From Liquidambar formosana (taxonomy: Eukaryota > Streptophyta > Magnoliopsida > Saxifragales > Altingiaceae): 64,000 nucleotides of DNA. Shown here piece by piece: positions 53,701 to 64,000 of the stretch. Positions within the stretch are counted from its first letter, which is position 1, and every line of letters begins with the position of its first letter. The stretch is taken from positions 34,213,258-34,277,257 of the forward strand of contig CM077832.1 of assembly GCA_039720395.1 (NCBI GenBank), in the 5' to 3' direction. The position numbers and the translations under genes were made by a program. The notes beneath the pieces are model-generated. The model did no database searches. It had not been told where the DNA came from and saw nothing but the letters and a program-made list of their open reading frames with translations.

Positions 53701-55530
53701 AAAAAGAAGAAAAAACCCCTCTCTCTTTTCTTGTAGGTATACCCACATTCGAAAGAATATTATTTCTACATTTTATGTAAAATTAGGAGTATTTCTCAAT
53801 ATTGAATGGCAAACACCAAAAAGAATTAGTTAAATTCCACAAAATAAGCTTTTCTTAATAATTTGCTTTTCATGATTAATTATATTGGAAACCACAAACA
53901 AATCTATCTTGCTTTTTAGGACCTAGGTTCAAGTGTGGGCTAATTCTGTTGCGAAAAGCCAAGTGTTGTATTTGAGTCTATGGGTGGCCATATCTTGTGC
54001 TCCAACGAAGATGAAGAGTTGAAGAATTGAAGACTTTGCGTGGTGGAATAACCAAGTCTTACTTTATGCATGGTAAGTGACTTAGAAGACTTAAAACTAC
54101 CTTAGCTTCTTGTTGATTGGCCTAGTGTCAAGGTGTATTTTGGTTTTACTTTCTATGAACTTGGCATTCATTTTTGAATTTTTAGAGATTCCGTGGCTTA
54201 TGTTGTTTGAACGTCATTTAAGTACAATAATTTTCACTCCATTCTCGGGAGAATTGTCATTCAAACATGGTATAGGAAACGTTTGAACGTCGCGGAGGTT
54301 GAGACTTTGGTATGTTCTCAGCCACCCCAACATTCAAATGCTAAACCCTAACCATTTGAACAACACGAGATACATAGCGAATCCGAAAATAAGTCTTTTG
54401 CCTTTTTTGGAACCCTACGAACACTCAATACCCGAGGTATAAACATTCTTTATAAAACCCTATTGTAAAAGCAAGCTAAGTGAGACTATTGTGACTAGAG
54501 AGGTAATGAGAGCGACCTCCATTGTTGAGAGCTCGCATCTAGAGTGTTCTCCATTGTTAAAACTATGATTCTCATGCTCTACAATGTCACCATATACCTG
54601 GCTCATCTAGAATTTGGGTGAGACTTTAGTTGCTCTTCATTCATCCATATTCAAGAACGTTGTCCAAGAGGCGTCTTGAAATCAGCGTATAGTTGGCACA
54701 TCTAGAATTTGTGCAAGATCAATGAAGAAAATACAAAGTCAATCGCTCGGTATAGAGACTTTAATGTATTTCTTTTATTGTCTTTTAAGTCTTTCTTTAC
54801 ATAGTGGATATTGTTTGGGTGTAGGGCCGTTGTTTTTCGCCCTACCAAGCCTTTCCATGTAAATATTCTGTCATTCTCTTTATTAATTGCTTGCATAAGC
54901 CTATTGTGATTAATTTTGATATAAGAAGTGTGTGCAATATATTAGGAGTGCTTTTCTTGCAGGAGCACCTAATTAACTTGAATTAATATTCCTTTAGAGT
55001 TGGCTTGACCTCCCTTATCAACATCACTATCTAAGCTTGGATTGATAAGGATTCCCAATCGATTAAGTGTGTGCAAGTTGCATAAAATTCTTATTCAGAT
55101 AATAACACGGGCCAATTATATTAGAGCTGTAAACACAATCAAAGCATTCTTGGATTAAAATATGAAAAGATTTTGCTAAGATTCCATATCGACTTGAAGC
55201 ATTAGCATGATTCTCTTAGAACTTGATTGGAGGAATTAACATAAATAATAAATATGAGTATTATCTTTAAACAGCCACTAGTCAGATCAATCTATTATAT
55301 CTTCAAATATGATAAAAAAATGACTTGGTGTAGCATTGGGTAGCATAATGGACTCTATCATGTGTATCTAGAACAACTGTAAAGGTTTTGGAAAATAAAA
55401 TAAAATTATGATTCATTTTTTTAACTTGTCGTTGCCACATTTTGTAACAATAGTAGGTAGACTAGACTTATGCAGTATCTTTAACATTATATTGATATTT
55501 GAAATTTTAGTCCATTTTTTCCAAAGTATG
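53218..55530. other. Intergenic region downstream of copy D
   Basis: The first about 250 bases match the 3' flanks of A-C. A C26-A15 compound homopolymer lies at 53,665-53,705. The rest (to about 55,530) is unassigned AT-rich DNA without coding or transposon signatures that I can name. Confidence 0.45.
53665..53705. repeat. Poly-C / poly-A compound tract
   Basis: 26 C residues directly followed by 15 A residues. Length in the assembly may be unreliable. Confidence 0.9.
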
Positions 55531-55535
55531 AGTCG

Positions 55536-55882
55536 GTTTGGCTATGTTCTCAGAGAACAGTTCTCGTAAACATGTTTAGAAAACTGTAAAATATTTTGAG
55601 AACATGTTATCTTCAAGAGTATATCATGGTAAAAAATATAGAAAACGGAAAATAGTTCTCACAACCATGTTTAGAAAACTATAATATGTCGCGTTCTTGT
55701 TGCAAGAAAAAACAGAGAAAATAGAGAGCATCACTTTGATGTTCGATCTCTATTATATATATTTTGGGACTCTAGAAACAAAAATCTATTTTTGATAAAT
55801 GTGTCCCGTTCTTAAAATATCAAATCATTTAAATAATTTTGGTCAATTTCAAATTGTTTTTATTCTTAAGACATTACCAAAA
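55536..55882. mobile_element. MITE candidate with short inverted termini
   Basis: It starts GGTTTGGCTATGTTCTCAGA and ends CTTAAGACATTACCAAAAGC, which is an imperfect inverted match at about 15 bases. GTTCTC and CATGTTTAGAAAACT blocks repeat inside. There is no ORF and no target duplication was found. Confidence 0.4.
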
Positions 55883-56056
55883 GCCTTGTTTTTTTTTTTT
55901 TCTTTCCTAATTAAAAGAGCGTAAGCATCATAGGAGATCCAACATCCCAACTAGGTTGGCAATCATGTGATATTAGCTCTAAGTATTATTAATAAAAGAA
56001 AAGAAAATAATACCAAGAAGAAAAGAAGGAAGAGCGAAAATAAACCAAAAAAAAAA

Positions 56057-56205
56057 GTCTAGTCTTGGTGACTTATAACTGTCACAGACCAGCTCACAAA
56101 AAGAGGAGTGAAATCATGCTTTAAACCTGTAGTCTAGTCTTGGTGACTTATAACCGTCACAATCCAGCTCACAAAAAGAAGAGTGAAATCATGCTCTAAA
56201 CCTAT
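56057..56205. repeat. About 73-bp tandem duplication within the LINE
   Basis: Two adjacent copies of a unit that starts GTCTAGTCTTGGTGACTTAT and contains GTGAAATCATGCT. They differ at a few positions. Confidence 0.8.
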
Positions 56206-56694
56206 ACTTAGGTAAGCTCTGCACATCATGAGAAAGAGCTTAGTATAACTCGGCAGGAGCTGTCCACCACCATTGAAAGCCAGCTTAATGAAGACCAAGA
56301 TTAGCGCAAATATCTGCAACACAATTCCCTTCTCAAAATATATGAGAGCATTGGAAGTCCATCTGACTCAAAAAATACATACAATTCATCCATCTAACTT
56401 TAAGAGGCCATGGTGGAACAAAGAAAGGATTGTTAATACATTAGATAACAAAAAGAGAATCACATTCTAACCAGATTTTAGTCCATCCCTTGAACTAGGC
56501 TTTGCTCAATGCCTGTAATAACTGCTAATAACTCAGCAAAGAAAGTTGTTTGAGTTCCAATATTAACTGTAAAAACTCCTTTAACAAAACCTCTACTAGT
56601 TCAAAAGATTCCACCACTAGCAGTACGAGGGCCTGGATTGCCTTCAGTGAGGCCATCTGTGCTGAGCTTTATCCAAGATAGAGGAGGAGCATAC

Positions 56695-58577
56695 TGAAAA
56701 CTTCACAAGAAAGGTGCAATTCTTATTAACTCAAATCTAAAAAGTACAAGAGATATAAAATACTAGAAACCCTGTACAAGAGAAATACCAACAATACCCC
56801 TAAGATATAAAATATATACAAATATATCCTAACACCCCCCCCTCAAACTCATGATGTGACCGTGGGAAGCATCGAGAGTTTGCCGAGCAAAAATCGAAAG
56901 CGCATGATGGTGTGTGACTTTATAAAGAAATCGGCCAACTGCATGGTGGAAGTAACAAAAGGTAGGGAGAGATTGCCCAGTTGAAGATGATGGCGTACAA
57001 AATGATAGTCAATCTCAATATGTTTAGTGCGTTCATGAAAGACAGAATTATGCGCAATTTGAATAGCACTCTTGTTGTCACAATACATTGGAATAGGAGA
57101 TAAAGATAGAACACCCAAATTAGTAAGCAACCAACGCAACCAAACAATTTCAGCAGCAGTAGTAGCCATAGCCTGATACTCGGCCTCAGCAGAGGAACGA
57201 GTAACAACACTTTGTTTTTTACTCCGTCAAGAAACTAAGGAGTCACCAAAAAAGACACAAAAGCTAGTAGAGCGATGATCCATAGCATCACCAGCCCAAT
57301 CAGCATTAGAAAAAGCTTGAAGCTCTAAGGAAGAAGTAAAGAAAAACAATAGACTCTGATGAAGAGAACCGCGAAGATAACGTAAGATACGAAGAAGGGC
57401 AGCCCAATGAACTAAAGTCGGAGCAGAAACAAACTAACTAACAATATGCACAACATAGGTAATGTCAGGACGAGTCATAGTGAGATAAACTAGACTACCA
57501 ACGAGCACTTAATACAGATTAGGATCTGTCAAGAGAACACCATCAGTAGATGTAAAATGAACACTAAGCTCAATAGGAGTATCAACAATCCGAGAATCAG
57601 AAAGCTGAGCATGCGCAATAACATCAGCAGCTTACTTGGATTAGGAGAGAAGATACCCTTGAGGAGATGAAGCGACCTCAATGCCAAGAAAATAAAGAAG
57701 CGAACCAAGATCTTTCATCTCAAAGTGATGTTGCAATTGAGTTTTGAGAAGAGAAGTTGTGTCATCACCAGAAATAATTATATCATCAACATATAATAAA
57801 AGAACTATTTGCTCAACAGAAGTAGAACGAAGGAACAAAGCAGAATCATGAGCACTAGAGGTAAAACCCAAATCACAAACCATTGTAGAGAATTTAGCAA
57901 ACCAAGCTCGAGGGGCCTGTTTCAAGCCATAACGAAGTTGACAAACTTGACCCGAAGGATGGGTAAGACTAAGAGGGGGAACCATATAGACTTCCTCAGA
58001 CAAATCACCATTTAGAAAAGCATTTTTAACATCTATTTGAGAAAGAGACCAATAACGAATAGTAGCCACAGCAATGAGAATGATTGGTTTGCGACTGGTG
58101 TGAAAGAAAAGAGAGAGAGCTTTGATTGGAAGGGAGGACTTGTTCTGCAGGTGCGAAAGAGGAGAGAGAGCTTGATTGTGCGACTGGTGCGAAAGAGAGA
58201 GAGCTTGACTAGTGTGAGTGGACTGAGGGCTTGGGATTGATGCAAAAGAGAAAGAGCTTCGACTGGAGAAAGAGGGCTTCGACTGGTGCAAAGGAAGCAA
58301 GGGCTCGAAGATGCAAAGAGAGAGAGCTTCAACTTGTGATGCGATGGTGGTCCAAGGAGAGATGCAACTTAGGGCCCGAAGATACGTGCGACTTTCTCAA
58401 TCCTCGGTGCAATAGCCTAAACGTGGCTCTGATACCGTGAAAACTTTGCAAGAAAGGTGCAATTCTTATTAACTCAAATCTGAAAAGTACAAGATATATA
58501 AAATACTAGAAACCCTACACAAGAGAAATACCAACAATACCCCTAAGATATAAAATATATATATATATATCTTAACA
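56695..58577 (-). mobile_element. Internally deleted Ty1/copia retrotransposon with 5-bp target duplication
   Basis: The pentamer CATAC flanks both ends (56,690-56,694 and 58,578-58,582). Two 140-bp LTRs (56,695-56,834 and 58,438-58,577) start TGAAAACTT and end TAACA; they differ at roughly nine positions. The polypurine tract (complement of CCCCCCCCTCAAACTC) adjoins the left LTR, and the tRNA-Met primer site (complement of GCTCTGATACCG) adjoins the right one, so the element reads on the minus strand. Gag, protease, integrase and the start of RT are absent; the leader (GA-rich, repeated GACTGGTGCGAAAGAGAGAG-like units at about 58,080-58,340) runs straight into the middle of RT. Confidence 0.9.
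56849..58090 (-). pseudogene. Copia pol remnant (RT C-part to RNase H)
   Basis: Inside the deleted copia element. RT motifs DVKNAFLNGDL (near 58,010-58,045), YGLKQAPRAW and LLYVDDIIISGDD (near 57,770-57,805) are present, the last containing the YVDD catalytic pair. RNase H follows, with YCDNKSAIQIAHN and ERTKHIEIDYHFVRHHL (about 56,975-57,095). The region between, about 57,210-57,640, has several stops and frame changes, so it cannot make a continuous protein. It represents only the last part of a normal copia polyprotein. Confidence 0.85.
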
Positions 58578-59333
58578 CATACCAACATACTGGAATAATC
58601 TTAGGGGATTTGTGAGGCATACCAGAAATACCCAAGCTATGAAGAATTAGAAGATCATTAATAGAATTATCCATACACTTAGAGTTAACTTTCCCAATGT
58701 CTGCAAAATAAGCTTTGATATGTAAAAGAACTCTGCCCAGGTTAGGCTTAGAACCAATAAACCTTAAGCTATTGCGAACATTCCATGTAGAGTGAAATAT
58801 CAACATCACCGCTGCCAACCATATGTTAAATAACTGAGAGCTCATTATATGAGAGGTGATAGATTGCCAAAAATAAAAAATAGAGAAACTCCCAGTATGA
58901 ATGTTAATGTGAAAAAGAGAAGCCACACGATGCCATAAGTTCTTAGCAAAATCACAGTAAAGAAATAAATAATTTGCCGCAACTGGTCATCAGTTGGCAA
59001 TTTATGCCATAAGTCCTTGGCAAAATCACAGCAAGAAGCACCAGAAAATCCCCTTCGTTGCAACTGGTCATCAGTTGGCAATTTATTCCATAAGAGCCAC
59101 CAAACCATAGTTGAAATACTGGCATACTCAATGGTTGGACAGGTGAATGACCTTTCAACCAAAAAGCAAAAGAGATACGAAGGATTTTGATTAGCGGCTT
59201 TAGATTGAACAAGGTATCACCTGGTCCTGATATTCCACAGCGACACTTTTTCTTTTTCTCGTGTTTGTTTTTTTCCCCTGGTTTTGCCCTCAACTCAATC
59301 CATTGCTGGCGTGGTAATAAAGAAATTAGAGGG

Positions 59334-59563
59334 CTAATTATTTTAACCAAATATAATCTAGCACACAATCTTACATGGGTCATTATTGAGAAATAAGAGG
59401 GCTAATTATTTTAACCAAATAAAATCTAGCACACAATCATACATGGGTCGTTATTGAGAAATCAGAGTGCTAATTATTCTATCCACATATAATCTACCAC
59501 ACAATCTCACTTGCTTCACTTCATGCCAATATGAAGTATATAAATATAAACACTAAAACCAAG
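59334..59563 (+). promoter_or_regulatory. Orphan promoter module of a fifth C2-like gene, cut by a gypsy element
   Basis: CACACAATCTTACATGGGTC and neighbouring blocks resemble the upstream modules of copies A-D (ATAATCTACCACACAATCTC, CTTCATGCCA and ATGAAGTATATAAAT). The AAATATAATCTAGCACACAA unit of about 65 bp is repeated nearly three times. At 59,563 the shared sequence stops exactly where the gypsy LTR starts; the paralogues continue with AGATCTAG at that point. No coding body follows inside the window. Confidence 0.7.
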
Positions 59564-59925
59564 TGTGATGACCTGAATTATTTATATATATAGAGGGATC
59601 ATTAGCTGAACCCACCACTTCAATTTGCTTTGGATATATATATATGTTAGGGGGATCATTAGCCGCACCCACCACTTGCGGTTGCTTTGGATATATATAT
59701 ATATGTATAGAGGAATCATTAGCTGCACCTACCACTGGCATCTGCTTTGGTTATATTTATATGTATAGAGGGATCGAGACAGAGAGTTAGAGAAAGAGCA
59801 ACAGAGAGAGAGAAATTGAGGAAGAACAGAGGAGAAAAAAAAAAACAGAGTGGTCTGGTAGAGGTTTTTGGCTGAGTTCGTGGAATTCTCTCAGTGAGGT
59901 AAAATCCTCACCTCCTCTATCGTTG

Positions 59926-59965
<40 letters not shown>

Positions 59966-62158
59966 TCACGTACTGTGTATATATATATATATGTATATGC
60001 AATTTTATTTTCTTATGTTATTCTTAGAAAGGATGATCATATTTTATGTTTTTGGGACCAAGGAACACCATGGTAGTGTCAAATTTTAGAGAAATTGACT
60101 GTAGGTTGAAGTTTTAGAAATTTTAGAATTTTGGATCATGAAAACCCGAAACTTTAGGCTTAAAAACGAATATGATTTTATAAGATTCTGAATGAACAAT
60201 TTATAGTCGCACGTAGTACTCTGCATGAGCTTCGATTCGACACTTGAATCACTGAAAACGGTTAAGAAACAAGGGAGATATTAATCGTCGAAGTTGGCCC
60301 GTTGAACACACGGTGTAACCCGGTTACACAATTCAACCCGCGGGAGGTTGAAGATGACCCCATAGGTCTATGATCCTGTGTGGGTGCATCTGTGTACCTT
60401 ACCGTGTTCTCACGCATTTAAAAGCCATACGATAATCATATGAACCCCAAATTTGACCGTTGGACTCGTCTTGGAAGGCCCTACCATGTGGGACCCTTAG
60501 TTGATAATTTTGACCAAGTTTGACTGTAGTTTGACTTTTTGGCCAAATTAATATTTATTAAAAATTTCAGAAAATATCAGAAAATTCCAAAAATTACAGA
60601 AAATTCCCAGAAATTATAGAGAATGTTTTAAAAATTATTTTGATGATTTTGGGACCATAGTTTACTGTTAGAAGGCCAATAGTAATTTTTGAGTGTGTTA
60701 TATTTATTTTGAAATTTACCTAAAGATTACGTATGCATAATTATCAGATTTTATCGGTCCTCGGGAGGACCCTAGGGAGCATTAACGCTGCATTTGCATT
60801 GTCAGTGTCTATCACGTGGTTTTGGGTTGGTATTGTTCGCAATTGAGGTAGGAAATGTGGCTTCTTTACATTTAATATGGTGTTGTTCTATAAATGTGAT
60901 TTTAAATGCTTTAATGATATTTTTGGATTTTCCCACTGATTTATAACCAAATATTTTATTACTTGTTCAAAATTTAGGGAATCCTTCAATATATCATTTG
61001 ATACGACTGTTTTATATTGTTCCTTAAAGATACATGGTTATATACTCGTTTAAATGTTATTGTGAAATATCTGTTAAATGTGTGGAATTTTCATGATACT
61101 TGGATCTTGGAAAAATGCTTTATAAATGTTGTTTACTTGGAAATGCTTTAGAAATGTTACTGAAATTCTAGAAATTTATCAAACATGTTTATGGATACTT
61201 TTGGACACTCGGATATTTATTTGAATGATGGAAAATGTTTTGGATATATGGACCTTGGGTTTTGGTATGCATCAAACGGGTGGGGGCATCACAATGAAGT
61301 GGTGTCCTGCGTTGAGAATACTCCGCGAATAGCAAGCAGGGTAAAGTGCCCTTGGGTGAAAGACCCTGAAGCCCTCGAGGAAGAACGCCGCGTAGGTGTT
61401 GGTTATTTTCGTGCTTGGCTGAGCCGGGGGTTGACGTGACGACGTAACCTGTGATTAGCGACGGTTGATGCATGGTTTGATCCCATAGTCTTGGGAATTG
61501 GAGATACTATGAGAATTTTGGGAAATTAACTCAAAACCCACACAAAGTATTGATTTATGACTGATATTTGATTTGAGTTATTAAATGATTTTTAATTCAT
61601 ATACCATGTATCTGCACATATATTAATTGTATAGAATCCACACATATTTCCTATTGGGCTTTGCAGCTCATCCTATTATTATTTCAGATGATCAGGTGAT
61701 GAGTGAGGGTTTGCCAATGGCGGATGCCTAGTGGCATGATCTGAGGTTGGAATGTGAAGGTTGCATACTAACATAGTCATGGATGAGGATAGATGCACGT
61801 GCATTACATAGAGACTATGTTATTTTGATGTATGGACATTTCTATTATTATTATTGTTATTACCATTATTACTTAATGAACCTTGAATAGTTTGAATCCA
61901 ACCTATGTGCCAGGGATGTTGGCATTATTTTGAGACCATATATTATTATGGGCATGATGTGTGAGCATAACATTTCATATTAATTATTTGGGTATTATTG
62001 ATGAGCTGGCACCATTATTATTAAAAATATTAAAAAAAAAAAAATACACGTGGATTTGACTAAGTCTTCCGCAACTTTTATACTCTGACTTATCCACGTG
62101 TACACCTTTTTACTTTGACTTTTATCCACGTGTCGACTCTCCGAGTCGGGGCGTGACA
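59564..62158 (+). mobile_element. 5' LTR of a Ty3/gypsy retrotransposon
   Basis: It starts TGTGATGACCTGAATT and ends GGGGCGTGACA (TG...CA), directly followed by the primer-binding site, about 2.6 kb in all. The first 200 bases hold a triplicated segment of about 60 bp, followed by a GA-rich stretch and an (AT)n tract. A GC-richer block lies at about 61,270-61,450. Three CACGTG boxes lie near the 3' end (about 62,046, 62,093, 62,128). LTR length plus the gag type suggest a Tekay/Del-like chromovirus, but the clade is not certain. The 3' LTR is outside the window. Confidence 0.8.
59592..59775. repeat. Three tandem about 60-bp repeats in the gypsy LTR
   Basis: Each unit has GGRATCATTAGCYGMACC, a CACCAC/CTACCAC block and TTTGGTTATAT or TTTGGATATATATA, with AT-rich spacers of different length. 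A fourth partial GAGGGATC follows. Confidence 0.85.
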
Positions 62159-62163
62159 ATTTT

Positions 62164-62175
62164 TGGTATCAGAGC
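62164..62175 (+). other. Primer-binding site, initiator tRNA-Met type
   Basis: TGGTATCAGAGC, complementary to the 3' end of plant initiator tRNA-Met, five bases after the LTR end. It fixes the element as plus-strand and the preceding 2.6 kb as the 5' LTR. Confidence 0.9.
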
Positions 62176-62410
62176 TCATTAGTAGATCCGAATTGGGATT
62201 ACATGCACTTCATATGTGTCAGTTAGGTGAGTTAGAAGTGTCTCATGCATCATACATATGCTTGTGGGTAGACATCAAGAAATTAGAGGAATATTACGAT
62301 TTTATTAACATTTTGACGTGATTTTTGTAACTTACACAATCCCAGTTGTTTTTTTTTAACGTGAATATTTGATAGATAGTTTCGAATATTTACTAAATGA
62401 TTTTTATAGG

Positions 62411-64000
62411 ATGCCACGTGCTCGAGATAGATCTTCTCCTGAGCCTTCTCACACCTCACAAGCTAGAACTAGAGGTGGAGTTTCCGCTCCTCATACTGAA
62501 GAAAGGGGTGATATGACTGATGCTATACGGGAGTTGACTACCCTATTGCAACGTCAGAACGAGATACTTCAGCAGCCTACTCTTAGAGCTGCAGTTCCTG
62601 ACACACAATTAACCAAGGCTACACATTTTCAGAATTTTCGGCGGATGGATCCTCCTACTTTTCGTGGTGAGACAAATCCGCAAGAAGCTGAAATTTGGCT
62701 TCTAGAGGTCCACAAGCTACTTAAGATTGTTGGTATACCTGAGGAGTATAAGGTAGAGTTTGCTTCTCATTACCTACGGGGTGATGGTGACTTTTGGTGG
62801 CAGCAGGTGGTGCGCTCTCAAGATGTGGGAGCCATGACCTGGATACAGTTTGAGGGTGTGTTTCTAAACCAATATCTCAGAGAATCATATCGAGATAAGA
62901 AGTTACAAGAGTTTCTAAACCTGGTACAAACGAATCTTTCGGTGGCAGAGTATGATGCACGCTTCACAGAACTTTCTCGTTATGCTACATCTATCGTGGC
63001 AACGGAAGCTGACAAAGCAAAAAGGTTCCAATGGGGATTGAGGCCTCAGATTCGAGACCTTGTTGCAGGAAGTAGGATTCGAAATTATACAGAGCTAGTT
63101 GACAGCGCCACGGAAGTGGAGGCGACTTTAGAAGACTCCAAGAAGATAAGGGACAAACAGAGAATTAGAAGTGGGGACCAGAAAGATCAGAGCTTTAGCC
63201 AGAAGCAGGGTAAGAGTCAGCAATCTGATGGGTATCACTCAGGAGGACGGCGCGTAAATCGAGGTCAGGGTAGCGGTGGTAGTTTTAGTTATGGGTCCTC
63301 AGATGGGCGACAAAGGAGTTACCCTTATCAACCTCCTACTCTGCCTGGGAGGAATTCTAGTGGACAAATCATTTGTTATCAGTGCGGACAACCAGGACAC
63401 ATTAAGATTGACTGCCCATCTTTTGGGAACCAACGATCCCCTCCACACACAATGCAATCTGGCTTACAACAACAGCAGAAACAACAACAAAACCAGCGCC
63501 AGTTCTCTCGATCACAAGGATCTCAGCAAGCCTCGACTACTCGCCCAATTCAGACCCAACAGCCTAGAGGAGGAGGGCATAGTGCAAATACTACAGGCAG
63601 GGTATTCGCTTTGATTCCACCAGGTGTTGGGACATCAAATGCAGTCGTGGAAGGTACATTTTTTCTTTATAGTTCATGGGTTCGAGTATTAATTGATACG
63701 GGTGCCACACATTCCTTTATAGATGTTTCTTGTGCTTCTCGTTTGGGTTTGACATTTGAGCCCTTGGGACACGTGCTCAGTGTTGACTCACCAATGGGTG
63801 TGGGTATCCAAACAAGTGTGATTTGTCGTTCCTGCTTCATTCGAATTGGTGATCAGGAGTTAACGGTAGATCTCATTGCTCTAGGTATTTCTGGTTATGA
63901 TGTGATTTTAGGCATGGATTGGTTATCGTCGTACCATGCAATTATTGATTGCTTCCAGAAAAAGGTGACTCTCCATAAAATGGATGGGTCTATTTTACAC
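62411..64000 (+). CDS. Gypsy gag-protease polyprotein, open to the window edge (partial)
   Basis: From ATG 62,411 the frame is open for 530 codons to the last base and is truncated by the window. Residues about 75-235 are the retrotransposon gag domain (FRRMDPPTFRGETNPQEAE, RFQWGLRPQIRDL). A CCHC zinc knuckle, CYQCGQPGHIKIDC, lies at about 319-332, followed by a Gln-rich linker. An aspartic protease follows, with LIDTGATHSF at about 427-436 and ILGMDWLSSY at about 498-507. RT, RNase H and integrase should lie beyond the edge. The absence of stops and the neat LTR/primer-site junction suggest a comparatively young copy. This is a plant retrotransposon protein, needed for packaging and processing of its own RNA. 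Confidence 0.9.
   Translation, partial: MPRARDRSSPEPSHTSQARTRGGVSAPHTEERGDMTDAIRELTTLLQRQNEILQQPTLRAAVPDTQLTKATHFQNFRRMDPPTFRGETNPQEAEIWLLEVHKLLKIVGIPEEYKVEFASHYLRGDGDFWWQQVVRSQDVGAMTWIQFEGVFLNQYLRESYRDKKLQEFLNLVQTNLSVAEYDARFTELSRYATSIVATEADKAKRFQWGLRPQIRDLVAGSRIRNYTELVDSATEVEATLEDSKKIRDKQRIRSGDQKDQSFSQKQGKSQQSDGYHSGGRRVNRGQGSGGSFSYGSSDGRQRSYPYQPPTLPGRNSSGQIICYQCGQPGHIKIDCPSFGNQRSPPHTMQSGLQQQQKQQQNQRQFSRSQGSQQASTTRPIQTQQPRGGGHSANTTGRVFALIPPGVGTSNAVVEGTFFLYSSWVRVLIDTGATHSFIDVSCASRLGLTFEPLGHVLSVDSPMGVGIQTSVICRSCFIRIGDQELTVDLIALGISGYDVILGMDWLSSYHAIIDCFQKKVTLHKMDGSILH

Larger units (their letters stand above)
55890..59162 (-). mobile_element. LINE with RNase H domain, minus strand, split by a copia element
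   Basis: Reading from 59,162 leftwards, a zinc-binding C-terminal RT region (WWLLWNKLPTDDQLQRRGF, with a tandem repeat of the KLPTDDQL segment) is followed by a gap where the copia element (56,695-58,577) sits, then an RNase H-like region (LSTDGLTEGNPGPRTASGG near 56,640; AELLAVITGIE further on). The 3' end near 55,890-55,960 has a CTAGTTGGGATGTTGGAT-type motif and a T-run that is the poly-A on the other strand. Stops and frameshifts abound. It is a decayed L1-type element of the RNase H-bearing group. Confidence 0.65.

Noticed and set aside
1..64000. CRISPR arrays, operons, bacterial islands or phage genes
   Set aside because: No regularly spaced direct repeats with unique spacers were seen. 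The intron-exon structure and plant retroelements make a bacterial origin untenable.

Overview
The window looks like nuclear DNA of a eudicot plant, probably a woody species with a transposon-rich genome. Three things point this way: one plant gene split into 25 coding exons by large AT-rich introns, L1-type LINEs, Helitrons, TRIM, copia and gypsy retroelements and MITEs in and around it, and CT/GA-rich leaders with TATA boxes. I see no bacterial, organellar or CRISPR signal. I cannot name the species.

Region 1 (about 1-39,511). One plus-strand gene fills this part. It encodes the full-size peroxisomal ABC transporter known in Arabidopsis as ABCD1, COMATOSE (CTS), PXA1 or PED3. I assembled 25 coding exons (4096-39511) by following family conservation and GT/AG borders. 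They join without a frame break into 1342 codons plus a stop; the Arabidopsis protein is about 1337 residues. The introns hold most of the mobile DNA: three TRIM loci and a TRIM remnant (plus a tandem TRIM array upstream of the start), several L1 LINE pieces, two Helitrons with recognisable termini (one with two LINEs nested inside), two 9-bp-TSD-type MITEs and a 1.24 kb near-symmetrical hairpin.

Region 2 (about 42,400-53,220). This is a tandem cluster of four intronless plus-strand genes for small (about 190-200 residue) C2-like proteins that end in a cysteine-rich motif. Copies A, B and C are open. Copy D has a one-base insertion that creates a stop at codon 56. The copies share promoter modules, TATA/leader sequence and 3' flanks, so whole units were duplicated. 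MITEs, a tRNA-derived SINE and simple repeats lie between them.

Region 3 (about 53,220-64,000). This is retroelement territory. A minus-strand LINE with an RNase H domain is split by an internally deleted copia element (identical 5-bp target duplications, 140-bp LTRs). Next comes an orphan copy of the C2-gene promoter module, cut at 59,563 by the start of a Ty3/gypsy element. That element has a 2.6 kb LTR, a tRNA-Met primer site and an open gag-protease frame that runs off the window end. The layout predicts that a fifth C2-gene copy resumes beyond the gypsy element, outside this window.

All calls come from reading the sequence and from remembered family motifs. No database search or alignment program was used.
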